Assembly (NCBI GenBank): GCA_016706275.1
Contig: JADJJY010000003.1
Coordinates: 496,001-560,000 of the forward strand
From: Chloracidobacterium sp.
GTDB taxonomy: Bacteria > Acidobacteriota > Blastocatellia > Pyrinomonadales > Pyrinomonadaceae
DNA: 64,000 nucleotides
Reading direction: 5' to 3'
Shown: piece by piece, positions 1 through 9,443 of the stretch
Layout of the letters: each line of letters opens with the position of its first letter
Numbering within the stretch: position 1 is the stretch's first letter
Position numbers and translations under genes: made by a program
Notes under the pieces: model-generated
What the model was told of the DNA's origin: nothing
Databases searched by the model: none
The model's input: only the letters and a program-made list of their open reading frames with translations

Positions 1-141
1 CGTCGCGACCGCCACTCGCGGATCGATCCCAAACTGAAACATCACCGGCACCGCAATGAGCGAATTACTGCCCGTGACGACGCCGACGACGCTTGTCACA
101 AAAAAAACCGCGATCAAAATGATCAGAGCGTAAGTTGCCAT
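1..141 (-). CDS. TauE/SafE (TSUP) family permease, N-terminal fragment
   Basis: Partial gene: the ATG is at 141 and the coding sequence runs off the window start, leaving 47 codons. The visible residues form one hydrophobic helix followed by a TGSNSLIAVPVMFQFGID-type stretch, which resembles the first transmembrane helix and re-entrant motif of sulfite-exporter TauE/SafE (DUF81) permeases. Family members are inner-membrane proteins that move small anions such as sulfite or sulfonates; the substrate cannot be told from this piece. The start codon lies 3 nt after the stop of the DUF4350 gene, so it is probably the last visible member of that operon. The family call rests on one helix and motif only. 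Confidence 0.6.
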   Translation of the reverse strand, partial: MATYALIILIAVFFVTSVVGVVTGSNSLIAVPVMFQFGIDPRVAVAT

Positions 142-144
142 CGT

Positions 145-1482
145 TTAGATCTTTTTGTCGGCCGCACGCCTGATGCCGAGCTTCGCCTCGATATCGCGCA
201 GAGCAGTCGACAGTTCGACGACCTCGCGTTTGTTTGTCGGCTCGCCGCGAATGATCTCTTCGCACTTGAACAGCACATCCTCGGTCTGCTGACGGTCGAG
301 CCCGCTGCGGTCAGCGATCGCCGCCGACGACTCTCGTGGCTTGACTGTCAGATTATCGAGTCCCAGCAGACGGCTGACGCGGCGGCGGAAATCGGTGTAA
401 ATATTCTCGATGGCGAGGTCGAATGCCCGCGTTCGCTGCTGCAGCTCGGCCATTGCGGCGACGTATTCGAGCTTTGACAGCCGATCCGGCTCCAGCTCAG
501 GCACCGCTCGGGCAAAGCGTCGGCTCTGCGAAAAAAAGACTAGGCCGACGAGCAGCACCGCTTGCAGAAAAATCGCCACGACCGGCGTCCCGGCAAAAAA
601 TTGTAAGAATCGATTACTGTCCGCACCGTATCCCTGATGATATTCGTCAAACGCGACCACGCCATCGGTGGACACAAGATTGACCGCAAGCTGGGCGTTA
701 TCGACGAGAGCAATGCCGTCGTTGGCGACAATAAAAGGGTCCGACAGGATCACGATCCGCCCCGAACCGTACGGCACGTCGACGAGCAAATTGTCCTGAG
801 CTTGAGCGATATGAACGGTCGGTGCGGCTTCGTCAACCGCAACATACGGGTCGCTCTTCGACGACATCGATCTCGGCGGCGGCCTATCCGTATCATTTCC
901 TTTTTCATTACCCTGCCGCTCAAAAGTGATGGTTGACGCAAACTGCGAAGGCTGTACGGCGTTGACGCCGCTAGTAAAGTGCGACGGCTGGACAGGTTTT
1001 GCCGCAGCCATATCGCCCGTCATCTGCTTTGTGTCCGACGGATCGACCGACATGATCTCGTAGCCGGGTTTCGCCTCAACCTCTATCGTCCACGCACCCG
1101 ACATTTTCATCAGATCTGCAGGCGGTTCGCGATCGACCAATACTAGACGGCCGCCGCTCGAGACCCAACGCAGCAGATCGTCGGCCTCGGCAGGGGTAAA
1201 CTCTCTTCGCACCTGGCCGGCGACGACAAAGACCGACGGTTTGTTGCGAGCAGTCAGCAAAGCTGCAGGCGGCTCTTGCCAGCGGACTGTCTTGCGGCCC
1301 GTCTCGCTTAGCAGAGTATAAAAAGCCTGCAAGCCCGTCGCACCCGAGTTAAAGGTCGAGCGTCGGGGCAACGCCTCGCTGTCGGGCGTCTTTTCTTTCT
1401 GCGTATAGGTCGCGGCATTTAGCCCGACCAGAATGGCGACCAGAAAGATCAGGAAAATAAAAATGAAAAGCTTTTGCTTCAC
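145..1482 (-). CDS. DUF4350 domain membrane protein
   Basis: 445 aa, GTG start. An N-terminal transmembrane helix (residues 4-24) precedes a soluble domain (about 30-290) of the DUF4350 type: the opening part has the ALPRRSTFNSGATGLQAFYTLL pattern, broken here as ALPRRSTFNS and GATGLQAFYTLL, then a Rossmann-like GRLVLVD stretch. A second helix near residues 300-320 precedes a helical cytoplasmic tail. DUF4350 proteins have no proven function. They recur next to DUF4129, MoxR ATPase and DUF58 genes in an envelope-associated locus. Here DUF4129 lies 6 nt upstream, while MoxR and DUF58 are not in view and may lie beyond the window start. Confidence 0.75.
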   Translation of the reverse strand: MKQKLFIFIFLIFLVAILVGLNAATYTQKEKTPDSEALPRRSTFNSGATGLQAFYTLLSETGRKTVRWQEPPAALLTARNKPSVFVVAGQVRREFTPAEADDLLRWVSSGGRLVLVDREPPADLMKMSGAWTIEVEAKPGYEIMSVDPSDTKQMTGDMAAAKPVQPSHFTSGVNAVQPSQFASTITFERQGNEKGNDTDRPPPRSMSSKSDPYVAVDEAAPTVHIAQAQDNLLVDVPYGSGRIVILSDPFIVANDGIALVDNAQLAVNLVSTDGVVAFDEYHQGYGADSNRFLQFFAGTPVVAIFLQAVLLVGLVFFSQSRRFARAVPELEPDRLSKLEYVAAMAELQQRTRAFDLAIENIYTDFRRRVSRLLGLDNLTVKPRESSAAIADRSGLDRQQTEDVLFKCEEIIRGEPTNKREVVELSTALRDIEAKLGIRRAADKKI

Positions 1483-1488
1483 TAATGA

Positions 1489-2568
1489 TTACCCTTTTAC
1501 ACCCGCGATGGTTTGTTGATATCTGTTCTTAAAATCTTCCCAATCCTGCGCATCCGTCGGACGCAGACCGTACCAGTTGCGTTCAAAATTGAGTGTCATG
1601 CCGTTCATATTTTCGAAAAGGTCTGCCCGCTTTCGCACATCGCGAAGATAGTCGCGGTTTGTCTTGTGCCGGGCAAGTCCGATCAGTTTGCGGTCGCTGA
1701 GTTCGCAAAGCAGAGCGATGTAGCCCTTGCGGATCGCACCACGCAGGTTGCCCTCGCGGGCAAGCAACTCAGCCTCGTCAAACAGGCTCGCGGCCGACTC
1801 GTCGCTTGCGACTCGTTCGCCAAGTATCACGCGATCGCCTTTTTCTTTTTTCTTTTTACGCCCACGGCGGCCAAAGAAGGGAACAAATTTATAGATCAAA
1901 AACCCAACCAGACCGATGACCAAAGCAAAGATGAGTATCTGCAAACCCATCTTTAACGAACCTGTGCCGGGATCTGAGCTAGGCGTGGCGGGCGTTCGCG
2001 GAAATACCTTTGCCAGCCACTCCATAAATTCGCGTAGCCATTTTTGGAAAATGCTTTCCTCTTTTGCCTGCGCTTTTTGGTATTCTTCGCGTTGCAGTAT
2101 CTCAGCGAGCTTTTGTTTGTCCTCGTCCTTTGTGCGATTCGACGCGGCGGCTTTTTGCAGCTGATCCACCTCGCGGGCGATGGACGTAAGCCGCTCATTA
2201 ATACCGGTGAGGATGACGCCGCGTTTGGCCGGATCGTCTTCGTTTTGAAATTGTTCGAGCGACACGAACAGCCACTGGTTCGCCGTCTCGACGGAGCCGC
2301 CCGGCCACTCGACCTTTTCCGTCGGCGGCAGCACGCGGCGGATATGCGCGATCACCTCGTTTTCGCGCGGTACATCACGTTTCCCCTGTACGGAACTGCC
2401 AACGTCCGCTAGCAGCTCCTCGACATAGATATGCACCGATTCGACACGCTGACGATAATCGTCCAGCGTGGCTGCCGACGCCGTCAGTGCCGACATCAGC
2501 ACGATAAAACCGCCGAGGCCAAAACTCTGACAGAGCCGCAGATATCTTTGTCTTAACGGAGAACGCAT
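1489..2568 (-). CDS. DUF4129 domain-containing membrane protein
   Basis: 359 aa, ATG start. A signal or anchor helix (about 18-34) is followed by a helical, charged periplasmic region, a second transmembrane helix near residues 208-228 and a basic RRGRKKKKEKG patch. The C-terminal domain (about 255-355) matches DUF4129: LAREGNLRGAIRKGYIALL, then HKTNRDYLRDVR and ERNWYGLRP. The domain is found in membrane proteins encoded with DUF4350, MoxR and DUF58 genes; its role is unknown. The gene sits 3 nt downstream of the multi-pass membrane gene and 6 nt upstream of the DUF4350 gene, so co-transcription is very likely. Confidence 0.75.
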   Translation of the reverse strand: MRSPLRQRYLRLCQSFGLGGFIVLMSALTASAATLDDYRQRVESVHIYVEELLADVGSSVQGKRDVPRENEVIAHIRRVLPPTEKVEWPGGSVETANQWLFVSLEQFQNEDDPAKRGVILTGINERLTSIAREVDQLQKAAASNRTKDEDKQKLAEILQREEYQKAQAKEESIFQKWLREFMEWLAKVFPRTPATPSSDPGTGSLKMGLQILIFALVIGLVGFLIYKFVPFFGRRGRKKKKEKGDRVILGERVASDESAASLFDEAELLAREGNLRGAIRKGYIALLCELSDRKLIGLARHKTNRDYLRDVRKRADLFENMNGMTLNFERNWYGLRPTDAQDWEDFKNRYQQTIAGVKG

Positions 2569-2571
2569 ATT

Positions 2572-3663
2572 CTATTTTAGCCCGAGAGTCGTAATACGAG
2601 ATTTGCCCGACGGAGCCGGCTCCGAATTAACCGCCGCGACCGCTAACGCAGGCTGCAGCGGATTGACGTAGGTAGTCGGGACGTTCGGTATCTCGCCCAG
2701 CCGACGAGCGGCCATCAGCTCGATATCGTACCCCTCGCCCCGCACCCGCTCATCAACATAAAGCAGACAAAGCCCCGCCATCCACACCGGCGACAGCAAG
2801 ATAAAGCTGATCTGCCAGATCAGGTTATACGCGATCTCGTACCACGCCGGGACGAGATCGGCGTCAAACGACATCAGTTGGACGCCATTCGCCGACGCAT
2901 ACCAAGCGAGCGGTACGTAAAGCAGAGCGAGAGCGGAGTATGCCGCAACGGTCGTAAAAACGAACAACGCTGCCAGACGCTTTACATTGCCGCCGGCGAG
3001 CGACGCACTGCGGGCCACAGCAGAGAAAACGCCTTGTCCCTCGACGAGCATCACCTGCGGCACATACGCGACCCGCGACGCGGCCAGAAAGAATAGCCAG
3101 ATCGATGCCCCCGCGACCGCTATGCCCACAATGACCGACACGATAAATGCTAAAACGGGCAAAAAACTAAACACATAGATGATAAGCAAGATCAGCAGCA
3201 CGCCGACCGTCATACCAAAATAAAAGATCACGAACCCCAACGCTCCGAGTATCACCGTTATCAGCGAAGACGCGACCACGAGTCCGCTCAGGCGTTTCCA
3301 GACATTGGCGTAAGTTTCGCGAAAAGTGATCGCCTCGCCAAACAGCAAGTGCCGGACAAAGTTTCGCGATGCTCCGCCCATGACAACAAGCGTAGCGATG
3401 GTCTCGGCGAGCCAGATGACGACGCTGCCAAACCATAGAAAGATATAGTAAAAAGTATTTTCGGCCGCGGCACCAAGCTGAAAGATCTGTCGCCCAACCA
3501 GAGTCCACCCAACCGACACAAGCGTCCCGACGATGACCGGCGGCGAAGCAATGAGAATAAACGTACCAAAAAACTTGCGGTAAAACCTGACGGCGCGATC
3601 GATCAGATCGCCCGCACCTAATGCCCGAATACCTAGATTTTGGTCGTTATCGATAGCAGACAA
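2572..3663 (-). CDS. Multi-pass membrane protein, first gene of the DUF4129/DUF4350 operon
   Basis: 363 aa with a TTG start; no better ATG is seen in frame nearby. An N-terminal amphipathic stretch (LGAGDLIDRAVRFYRKFF) is followed by about six hydrophobic segments between residues 35 and 300 and a polar, Pro-rich tail. The layout resembles the membrane domain family found with glycerophosphodiester phosphodiesterases (DUF7847/GDPD membrane type), but there is no catalytic domain. No function can be assigned. Only 3 nt separate it from the DUF4129 gene, so it probably belongs to the same envelope complex. Confidence 0.6.
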   Translation of the reverse strand: MSAIDNDQNLGIRALGAGDLIDRAVRFYRKFFGTFILIASPPVIVGTLVSVGWTLVGRQIFQLGAAAENTFYYIFLWFGSVVIWLAETIATLVVMGGASRNFVRHLLFGEAITFRETYANVWKRLSGLVVASSLITVILGALGFVIFYFGMTVGVLLILLIIYVFSFLPVLAFIVSVIVGIAVAGASIWLFFLAASRVAYVPQVMLVEGQGVFSAVARSASLAGGNVKRLAALFVFTTVAAYSALALLYVPLAWYASANGVQLMSFDADLVPAWYEIAYNLIWQISFILLSPVWMAGLCLLYVDERVRGEGYDIELMAARRLGEIPNVPTTYVNPLQPALAVAAVNSEPAPSGKSRITTLGLK

Positions 3664-3683
3664 GATGCGAAAATTTTACCACA

Positions 3684-3721
3684 CCAAAGAAAAAAGCCCG
3701 CCGGTCTGGTGACCGGCGGGC
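3684..3721 (-). terminator. Rho-independent terminator of the 3746-7528 receptor gene
   Basis: GCCCGCCGGTC at 3696-3706 and GACCGGCGGGC at 3711-3721 form a perfect 11-bp stem with a 4-nt loop. Read on the minus strand it is followed by a T tract (complement of the A run at 3689-3695). It lies 25 nt past the receptor stop codon and insulates the receptor from the operon at 3663-145. Confidence 0.9.
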
Positions 3722-3745
3722 AAAGTGGTTGTGGTAACAACCAAA

Positions 3746-6700
3746 TTAGAATTCAAATCGGACTGCGAACTGCATCTGTCTTGCAGCACCCGCACTCGTG
3801 ATCTGTCCAAAGGTTGTGCTGTTAATATCAGCGAACTGAGTGTTGTTAAAGAAATTCGTGTTGTTCAGCAAGTTAAATGCCTCTGCACGAAACTGAAGAC
3901 GAATATTTTCGCCAAAGCGGATATTCTTTAACAAAGCAGCATTGACCGTGAGTGTGCTAGGGCCGTTGATAAGCGTACGGCCTAAGTTACCCGTCTCGCC
4001 CGGATTAACGTTAAAGAACGCCTGTCCGGCAAACGTAGCAGCACCAAATCCGCCAGCAGCGCGGCCCGTCGTGGTATTAATGACCGATGGATTGATCCAG
4101 TAGATCTTTCCATTCAGCTCAAAAACGCCTAACAGATCTTGGATCTGCTGAGCCGTCAGGCTGCTGTTAGCAGTTTGACGTCCCGAACGTCCCGCACGGT
4201 TCAGAGTACCGCGAGGATCGATAAAGGTTATCGGTGCTCCGGTTGATCTCTGAAACGTTCCAGACAGCTCCCATCCACCAAAAGTCTTATCGACAAATCC
4301 GCCGCTGTTCAGGAACCGCTTTCCACGTCCAAACGGTAACTGATATACACCGTTGAAGTTGAAAGTTTGGGTCTGGTCAAAATCGGCTCTCTGAACGTCC
4401 AACTGTGGGTTGGCATTATCGAGGAAAGGTTCGACCAATGTCTGCGACGTACCTACCGAGTTTGTCAGATTTTTCGAGAACGTATAGTTCGCCTGGAAAT
4501 AAAGTCCCTGCGAGAAACGACGTCTCACTTCAGCCTGGAACGAATGGTATTTATAGTAGCTACCATTTGTCAGCAGGTTAACAACACCTGATGCAGGATT
4601 TTGCAAGAACTTAATAAACGGAACAAGACCAGGGCTCGCAACCGATGGATGGTTGTTAAGGTTGTTCGTGATATAAGTCAGTGCCAGATCTGCAGGCGTG
4701 CCGCCGCGGATCAAACCAAGAATGGTTGAGTTGGTAAGCAAAGCATTTGCACCCAACAGGTTAAATACAGGCAATGCAACGCTGCCGGCAACCCCAGCAT
4801 TAAAGCCGGCACCAGTAGCACAGCTACCTGGGACACTAACGTTTGCAGCGGTGCACAAACGGTCATTGTTCAACGCACGGTTAAAATCAGCTGCAAAACC
4901 GTTGTTGCGGATGTCGATCTGGTTATAGTCAATACTTCTAACCAAATTGTTGCTGCTGGTTCCAACATAACGAAGCTCAAATGCGGTGTTGCCGAAAAAT
5001 TCACGCTGCACACCAAAGCTGATATTCTTTACGCGTGAAGTTTCAATTTTCGGATCGATCGCAAAAACAGTTCCGAAGAACGGACCGAACGAAGCCGTAT
5101 TATTTTGTAAATACGTTCTCGGCGGCGTAATGAACGTTGGTGTTCCCGGCAGCGAAAACGCTCCGGAAAGCCGTCCATTTTGGTTGGATACGGTCGAAGC
5201 TGTACGAGCAAGACCGGCATTACCGATCGCAGCATTACGGATCGATGTAATGATCGAATCGTTTGCAAACGAATGGCTGTAACCGCCGCGGACAACCGAT
5301 GTTTTACCAAACAGGAATTTGCCTATTCCACCGCTAAACTGCGGGGTCCATGCAAATCCGAAATTAGGTGCAAAATCGGTATATTTAGTCTTGTAGTAAG
5401 CATTTTTCTTACCAGCATTTTGACCAATAGGCACATACGTACCATCCTGACGGAGCAGCGACGGAAGCGGGTTATTGATATCTGTAATAGCCGGTTCCAA
5501 GCCCACTCCGCTCTCAAGCGTCATCGCAGGATACAGTTCCCAGCGCACACCCAGCGACAAAGTTAACTGCGAGTTGACCTGCCAACGATCTGCAAAATAC
5601 AGAGCATGGTTGGCATGGCGGATCGGCTCGACCTGACGCGAAGCCTCAAATCCCTTGGCAATATCATTGACGTTGAACGACTGTGTGCTCGAACTCACGA
5701 TACCACCAAACAGGGCGAGCATCGCATTTGATGTTCCAACCTGAGTGGTGGAAATACCGCCTGGGAAATTTGCTGCCACAAACGAAGGTGTATTTGTGTT
5801 TGTGCCCAATGAGACAGTCGGTGTAATACCGGCGTCATTATAAGCATCAACCTGGAAATACTGTAGCTGGCCGCCAAACTTAAAGTTATGGTTTTTATAG
5901 ATCCAATCACCGTTTGACTGATAGTTGTAAGACTTCGTAAAACGTCCTTGATCCATGAACGTGTTGTTTGGTGAACTTACGAGCGTCGGCAGCAGGTGGT
6001 ATGCAGGTGTCGGGTTAGTTGAGTCAAACGGAACGATCGCCTTAAATAGACCGCCGCGAAATTCGTTAACAAAGTTAGACGAAAATACGCGTCTGTATCC
6101 CATCGTGATCTGTTTATTATCCGAAAACTGCTGTACGTCCGGAATAGTTGTAAAAGCCTCAGTATCAACGTCAGGTCGCAAGTTGACTTCTTTATTGTAG
6201 TTATAAATAAAGAAGATCGAGTTATTGTCATTGATATCGGCATCTACACGCGATGCATATTGGTCACGCGTCTGGTTCGAAGCACGAAGCAAACGGAAGC
6301 CAGCGGTGTTAAAGCCGTCGCCGCCGGTAAAATTACTGGTCGTGGGCAACAGTGAAATGATACGGGCATTTACGATCGGATCGAGCGTTGCCGGAATAGA
6401 TGCACCGCCCACAAGATTTGCACGAGCATAACCCAGAATGTCCGGGATCACACACGTGCTGCCGATCGTCTGCGATGGGCAGAAAGGCGTAACCGTAGTG
6501 TTGTTTGTTCTCTGATATGTAAACGCACCGCCGCGAGCCGCCGGGGTCAATATCGTACGTGTGGAGGCAGCAGTTACAGGGTCTTTGATTCCTTCATACG
6601 AGAAGAAAAATACGACCTTGTCCTTAAACCACAAAGGAGTTCCTTCGCCAAAATGTGGAAACCACATCGGGCCGCTGACCTTACCACCGTACTGATTACG

Positions 6701-7528
6701 GTTACGAAAAGGTGGCTTAGCAGCTATCGAAGGCGTTGTGCTGCGGTTGTTAAAGAAACCGTTTGCAGCAAAATACGAGTTACGATTGTAAGCAAACAAC
6801 GCACCATGAAAATCCTTGGTACCGCGAGGTGTTACGAGACGGATCTGAGCACCACCGTAACCTTGATCTGCTTCTTGGTTAGTTGTGGTGATCGTGAACT
6901 CTGCCGTATCGTCAACCGATGGTCGGCCAGGAGCAAAGTCAGTCGCGTTCGATCGAATAAATGTATCTTGGATATTGATACCGTCACGGGTAATATTCGT
7001 CATCGATGTACGCAATCCGTTGATCGATGTGCCCTGAAAAGGGTTAGACTGCACGCCCGATTGCAATGTCGTCAAGGTGAGCGGGCTACGAGTGATCAGC
7101 GGCAATGATAAGATCTGCTGCGGACTGACCGTGTTGCTGACCTGTGCCGTGCCAGACGTAACGATGTCCGCTCCGGCGGTCACAACGACTTCGGCCGTGA
7201 TCTCACCCACTTGCAAAGTTGCATTGAATGTAGCATCACGACCGACGTCGATCTTCTGCTCATTCGCGATCAGGGTCTTAAACCCGGGCGATGTTACTTT
7301 AATTTTATACGTACCGAATTCAAGCTGCGAGAACTGGTAAAAACCAGACTCGTTCGCCGTTACGGTAACCTCTTTTCCGGTACTGTTATCTGTCGCGACA
7401 ACCGTAGCCCCTGGCAACAGACCATCCGGTCCAGAAACAGTACCGGAAAGTTTTCCTGCCGTGCCTTGGGCAAACAGCATCGTCGAACTGATAAGTATCA
7501 GTAACGAGATGATTGAAAATCTTTTCAT
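3746..7528 (-). CDS. TonB-dependent receptor, Oar-like, with carboxypeptidase-regulatory domain
   Basis: 1260 aa. A signal peptide (residues 1-21, ending FAQ) leads to a CarboxypepD_reg/Cna-B-like beta-sandwich (about 24-105: KLSGTVSGPDGLLPGATVVA, TANESGFYQFSQLEFGTYKI in two stretches), then a plug-like region with NGLRTSMTNITRDGINIQD and a long beta-barrel ending in RFEF, an aromatic terminus expected for BAM recognition. This is the Oar-like receptor type expanded in Acidobacteriota. Such proteins sit in the outer membrane and are thought to import large or complex substrates, unidentified here. The start is supported by an AGGAGG Shine-Dalgarno 8 nt upstream. A sigma-54 promoter lies about 150 nt upstream and a strong terminator follows, so it is a monocistronic, probably NtrC-type-regulated gene. 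Confidence 0.92.
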   Translation of the reverse strand: MKRFSIISLLILISSTMLFAQGTAGKLSGTVSGPDGLLPGATVVATDNSTGKEVTVTANESGFYQFSQLEFGTYKIKVTSPGFKTLIANEQKIDVGRDATFNATLQVGEITAEVVVTAGADIVTSGTAQVSNTVSPQQILSLPLITRSPLTLTTLQSGVQSNPFQGTSINGLRTSMTNITRDGINIQDTFIRSNATDFAPGRPSVDDTAEFTITTTNQEADQGYGGAQIRLVTPRGTKDFHGALFAYNRNSYFAANGFFNNRSTTPSIAAKPPFRNRNQYGGKVSGPMWFPHFGEGTPLWFKDKVVFFFSYEGIKDPVTAASTRTILTPAARGGAFTYQRTNNTTVTPFCPSQTIGSTCVIPDILGYARANLVGGASIPATLDPIVNARIISLLPTTSNFTGGDGFNTAGFRLLRASNQTRDQYASRVDADINDNNSIFFIYNYNKEVNLRPDVDTEAFTTIPDVQQFSDNKQITMGYRRVFSSNFVNEFRGGLFKAIVPFDSTNPTPAYHLLPTLVSSPNNTFMDQGRFTKSYNYQSNGDWIYKNHNFKFGGQLQYFQVDAYNDAGITPTVSLGTNTNTPSFVAANFPGGISTTQVGTSNAMLALFGGIVSSSTQSFNVNDIAKGFEASRQVEPIRHANHALYFADRWQVNSQLTLSLGVRWELYPAMTLESGVGLEPAITDINNPLPSLLRQDGTYVPIGQNAGKKNAYYKTKYTDFAPNFGFAWTPQFSGGIGKFLFGKTSVVRGGYSHSFANDSIITSIRNAAIGNAGLARTASTVSNQNGRLSGAFSLPGTPTFITPPRTYLQNNTASFGPFFGTVFAIDPKIETSRVKNISFGVQREFFGNTAFELRYVGTSSNNLVRSIDYNQIDIRNNGFAADFNRALNNDRLCTAANVSVPGSCATGAGFNAGVAGSVALPVFNLLGANALLTNSTILGLIRGGTPADLALTYITNNLNNHPSVASPGLVPFIKFLQNPASGVVNLLTNGSYYKYHSFQAEVRRRFSQGLYFQANYTFSKNLTNSVGTSQTLVEPFLDNANPQLDVQRADFDQTQTFNFNGVYQLPFGRGKRFLNSGGFVDKTFGGWELSGTFQRSTGAPITFIDPRGTLNRAGRSGRQTANSSLTAQQIQDLLGVFELNGKIYWINPSVINTTTGRAAGGFGAATFAGQAFFNVNPGETGNLGRTLINGPSTLTVNAALLKNIRFGENIRLQFRAEAFNLLNNTNFFNNTQFADINSTTFGQITSAGAARQMQFAVRFEF

Positions 7529-7844
7529 CTTTTTCCTCCTAAGAAATTAAATCTAAATCACTTACAAAAATTTAAGTGCGAATAATTAGTGGTTCAATAA
7601 GCTTGAGCCGGGCCGTGTGCTGCAATTTCTGCAGCGGTATAAATTGAAATTATGGTAAACACTGATACGCAAAGAAAATGGCAAGTTTCGTGCCAAAACT
7701 GCCCTAGCGTTACAGAAATGTTTAACTTACTGACTTTTAAGTAGATACGGTCATTTTTCGTGCCAAGTCGGCTACGTTTTGCAATGTTTTTGGGGAGAAT
7801 TGAGAGGATTTTTGTAGATTATTCCAATTATTTGGATATGCGTA
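7529..7844. other. Intergenic region between receptor and NtrC-type regulator
   Basis: AT-rich 316-nt spacer with no credible gene. It holds the receptor Shine-Dalgarno (complement of cctcct at 7533-7538), a roughly 140-nt predicted leader, the sigma-54 promoter at 7681-7697 and a second TTGGCACGAAA copy (complement at 7756-7766) that lacks a proper -12 element. Confidence 0.8.
7681..7697 (-). promoter_or_regulatory. Sigma-54 (RpoN) -24/-12 promoter of the receptor gene
   Basis: The minus strand reads TTGGCACGAAACTTGC, a full match to the RpoN consensus TGGCACG-N4-TTGC with GG and GC at the correct 10-bp separation. It points toward the receptor start codon about 150 nt away. The gene immediately upstream encodes an NtrC-family activator with a GAFTGA loop, the type required by sigma-54 polymerase. 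Confidence 0.8.
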
Positions 7845-9257
7845 TCATGCCGATTTTGTCTGGATATTATAGCTTTTGATCTTTGAGTTGAGGGTTGTGG
7901 GGTTCAGACCGAGCAGACGGGCCGCTCGCGACTGGTGTCCCCCGGTCTGATCGAGAGCCCTGCGGATGAGGTCGATCTCGTAGTTTTTGATCTCGTCGTA
8001 AAAGCTCACGCCATGCGAGAGATCAATGCTGCCGGATTTGCCGGCCGATGCCGACATCCTCTCCATCGCGCTTTGCGGGTCGCGAACCTCAGGCCGCAGA
8101 CAGTCGACCGTGATCTCGTCAGTTGGTGCAATAACTATAGCTCGCTCGATAATGTTTTCAAGCTCGCGAACATTTCCCGGATAGTTGTAATTCTCAAGTG
8201 GTGAGAGAACATCGGGCGAAAGATTTTCGGAAATATTGCGGCCATTTTCCTCGGCGTATTTGCGAATAAAATGCTGGGCCAACGGAAGTATGCCCTCACG
8301 CCGTTCGCGCAATGGCGGGATCTCGATCGGAACGACGGCCAGCCGAAAATAGAGATCTTCGCGAAACTGTCCGTTTTTGACAGCTTCTTTCAGATCGACG
8401 TTAGTCGCGGCAATGATGCGGACATCGACCTTTGTCGGAGTAGTTTCTCCGATCGGTGTGAACTCTCTTTCCTGGATGACCCGGAGCAATCTCACTTGGG
8501 TTTCCGGCCGCAGATCGCCGATCTCATCGAGAAAGATCGAGCCCGTATCCGCTACTTCAAAAAGCCCCTTCTTCGCACCGACTGCTCCCGTAAAAGCCCC
8601 TTTTGTATGACCAAAAAGCTCTGATTCGAGAAGGTCAGAAGGAATATTTGTACAATTTACAACCACAAACGGCATGTCCGCACGCGGACTCGCCGCGTGA
8701 ACTGCCTTGGCGACTAGCTCTTTACCGGTCCCTGATTCGCCCGTTATCAAAACCGTCGAGCGAGCCGGCCCAACCCGATCGACCAAACGAAATATTTCTT
8801 CCATTTTCTGCGAATGGACAACGATCAAGTCGCGTTGAACAGACCGCACCATCGCCTGACGCAAGACCTGACGCTCCTCTTCCTTACGGCGGGTCTTGAT
8901 ACCTTTGGCGACATGAGCCAATATCTGCTCATTCTGAAATGGTTTACGAATAACCCCTGCCGCACCTTTTTCCCAGGCAGAGATCGCTGTGTCAAAGGTC
9001 GCGTAAGCAGTTACCATCAGAACGACGGCCTCGGCATCGAGTTTTACCAGTTCCTCTAACGCCGTCAGCCCTCCCATTCCGGGCATCGAAACGTCCATTA
9101 GCACAACTTCGTATGCTTTTTGCGAATACATCTCGACGGCTTCTTCGCCGGTCTTTGCCAGATCGACCTTATAACCGGCGCTCGACATTATCGTGCCCAG
9201 CACGTCGCGCATGATCTCTTCGTCGTCGCAGATCAGAATTGAGGCCTTTTTTGCCAT
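7845..9257 (-). CDS. NtrC-family sigma-54-dependent response regulator
   Basis: 470 aa. The receiver domain spans residues 5-120, with acidic pocket D11/D12, phospho-acceptor D55, T83 and K105. The AAA+ sigma-54 activation domain (about 145-375) shows Walker A GESGTGKE (173-180), the sigma-54-contacting GAFTGA loop (220-225) and Walker B FLDE (242-245). A Fis-type helix-turn-helix closes the protein (GGHQSRAARLLGLNPTTLNS). It should open sigma-54 promoters after phosphorylation. No histidine kinase is encoded in the window, so it is an orphan here. The adjacent downstream receptor has a consensus sigma-54 promoter and is the obvious candidate target. Protein type is certain; the target is inferred. 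Confidence 0.95.
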   Translation of the reverse strand: MAKKASILICDDEEIMRDVLGTIMSSAGYKVDLAKTGEEAVEMYSQKAYEVVLMDVSMPGMGGLTALEELVKLDAEAVVLMVTAYATFDTAISAWEKGAAGVIRKPFQNEQILAHVAKGIKTRRKEEERQVLRQAMVRSVQRDLIVVHSQKMEEIFRLVDRVGPARSTVLITGESGTGKELVAKAVHAASPRADMPFVVVNCTNIPSDLLESELFGHTKGAFTGAVGAKKGLFEVADTGSIFLDEIGDLRPETQVRLLRVIQEREFTPIGETTPTKVDVRIIAATNVDLKEAVKNGQFREDLYFRLAVVPIEIPPLRERREGILPLAQHFIRKYAEENGRNISENLSPDVLSPLENYNYPGNVRELENIIERAIVIAPTDEITVDCLRPEVRDPQSAMERMSASAGKSGSIDLSHGVSFYDEIKNYEIDLIRRALDQTGGHQSRAARLLGLNPTTLNSKIKSYNIQTKSA

Positions 9258-9443
9258 AAACTGTCAATATACCAAAATTATCGTCAGGCGCTATAACGCG
9301 GTATTCCTTTGATGCACAAAACCACCCGGTAAAAGCTTCCGTCGACAATTAAACTTTTTGTCTCTTATTGACGTAATATAGCTCAAGTAATACGAGGTAT
9401 TTGGCGTACATTTTTAGATCGATCTAGCGGGTACATTTCAACA

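Noticed and set aside
7751..7766. Second sigma-54 promoter (TTGGCACGAAA on the minus strand)
   Set aside because: The -24 half matches, but the expected TTGC four bases further is ATGA, so the -12 element is missing.
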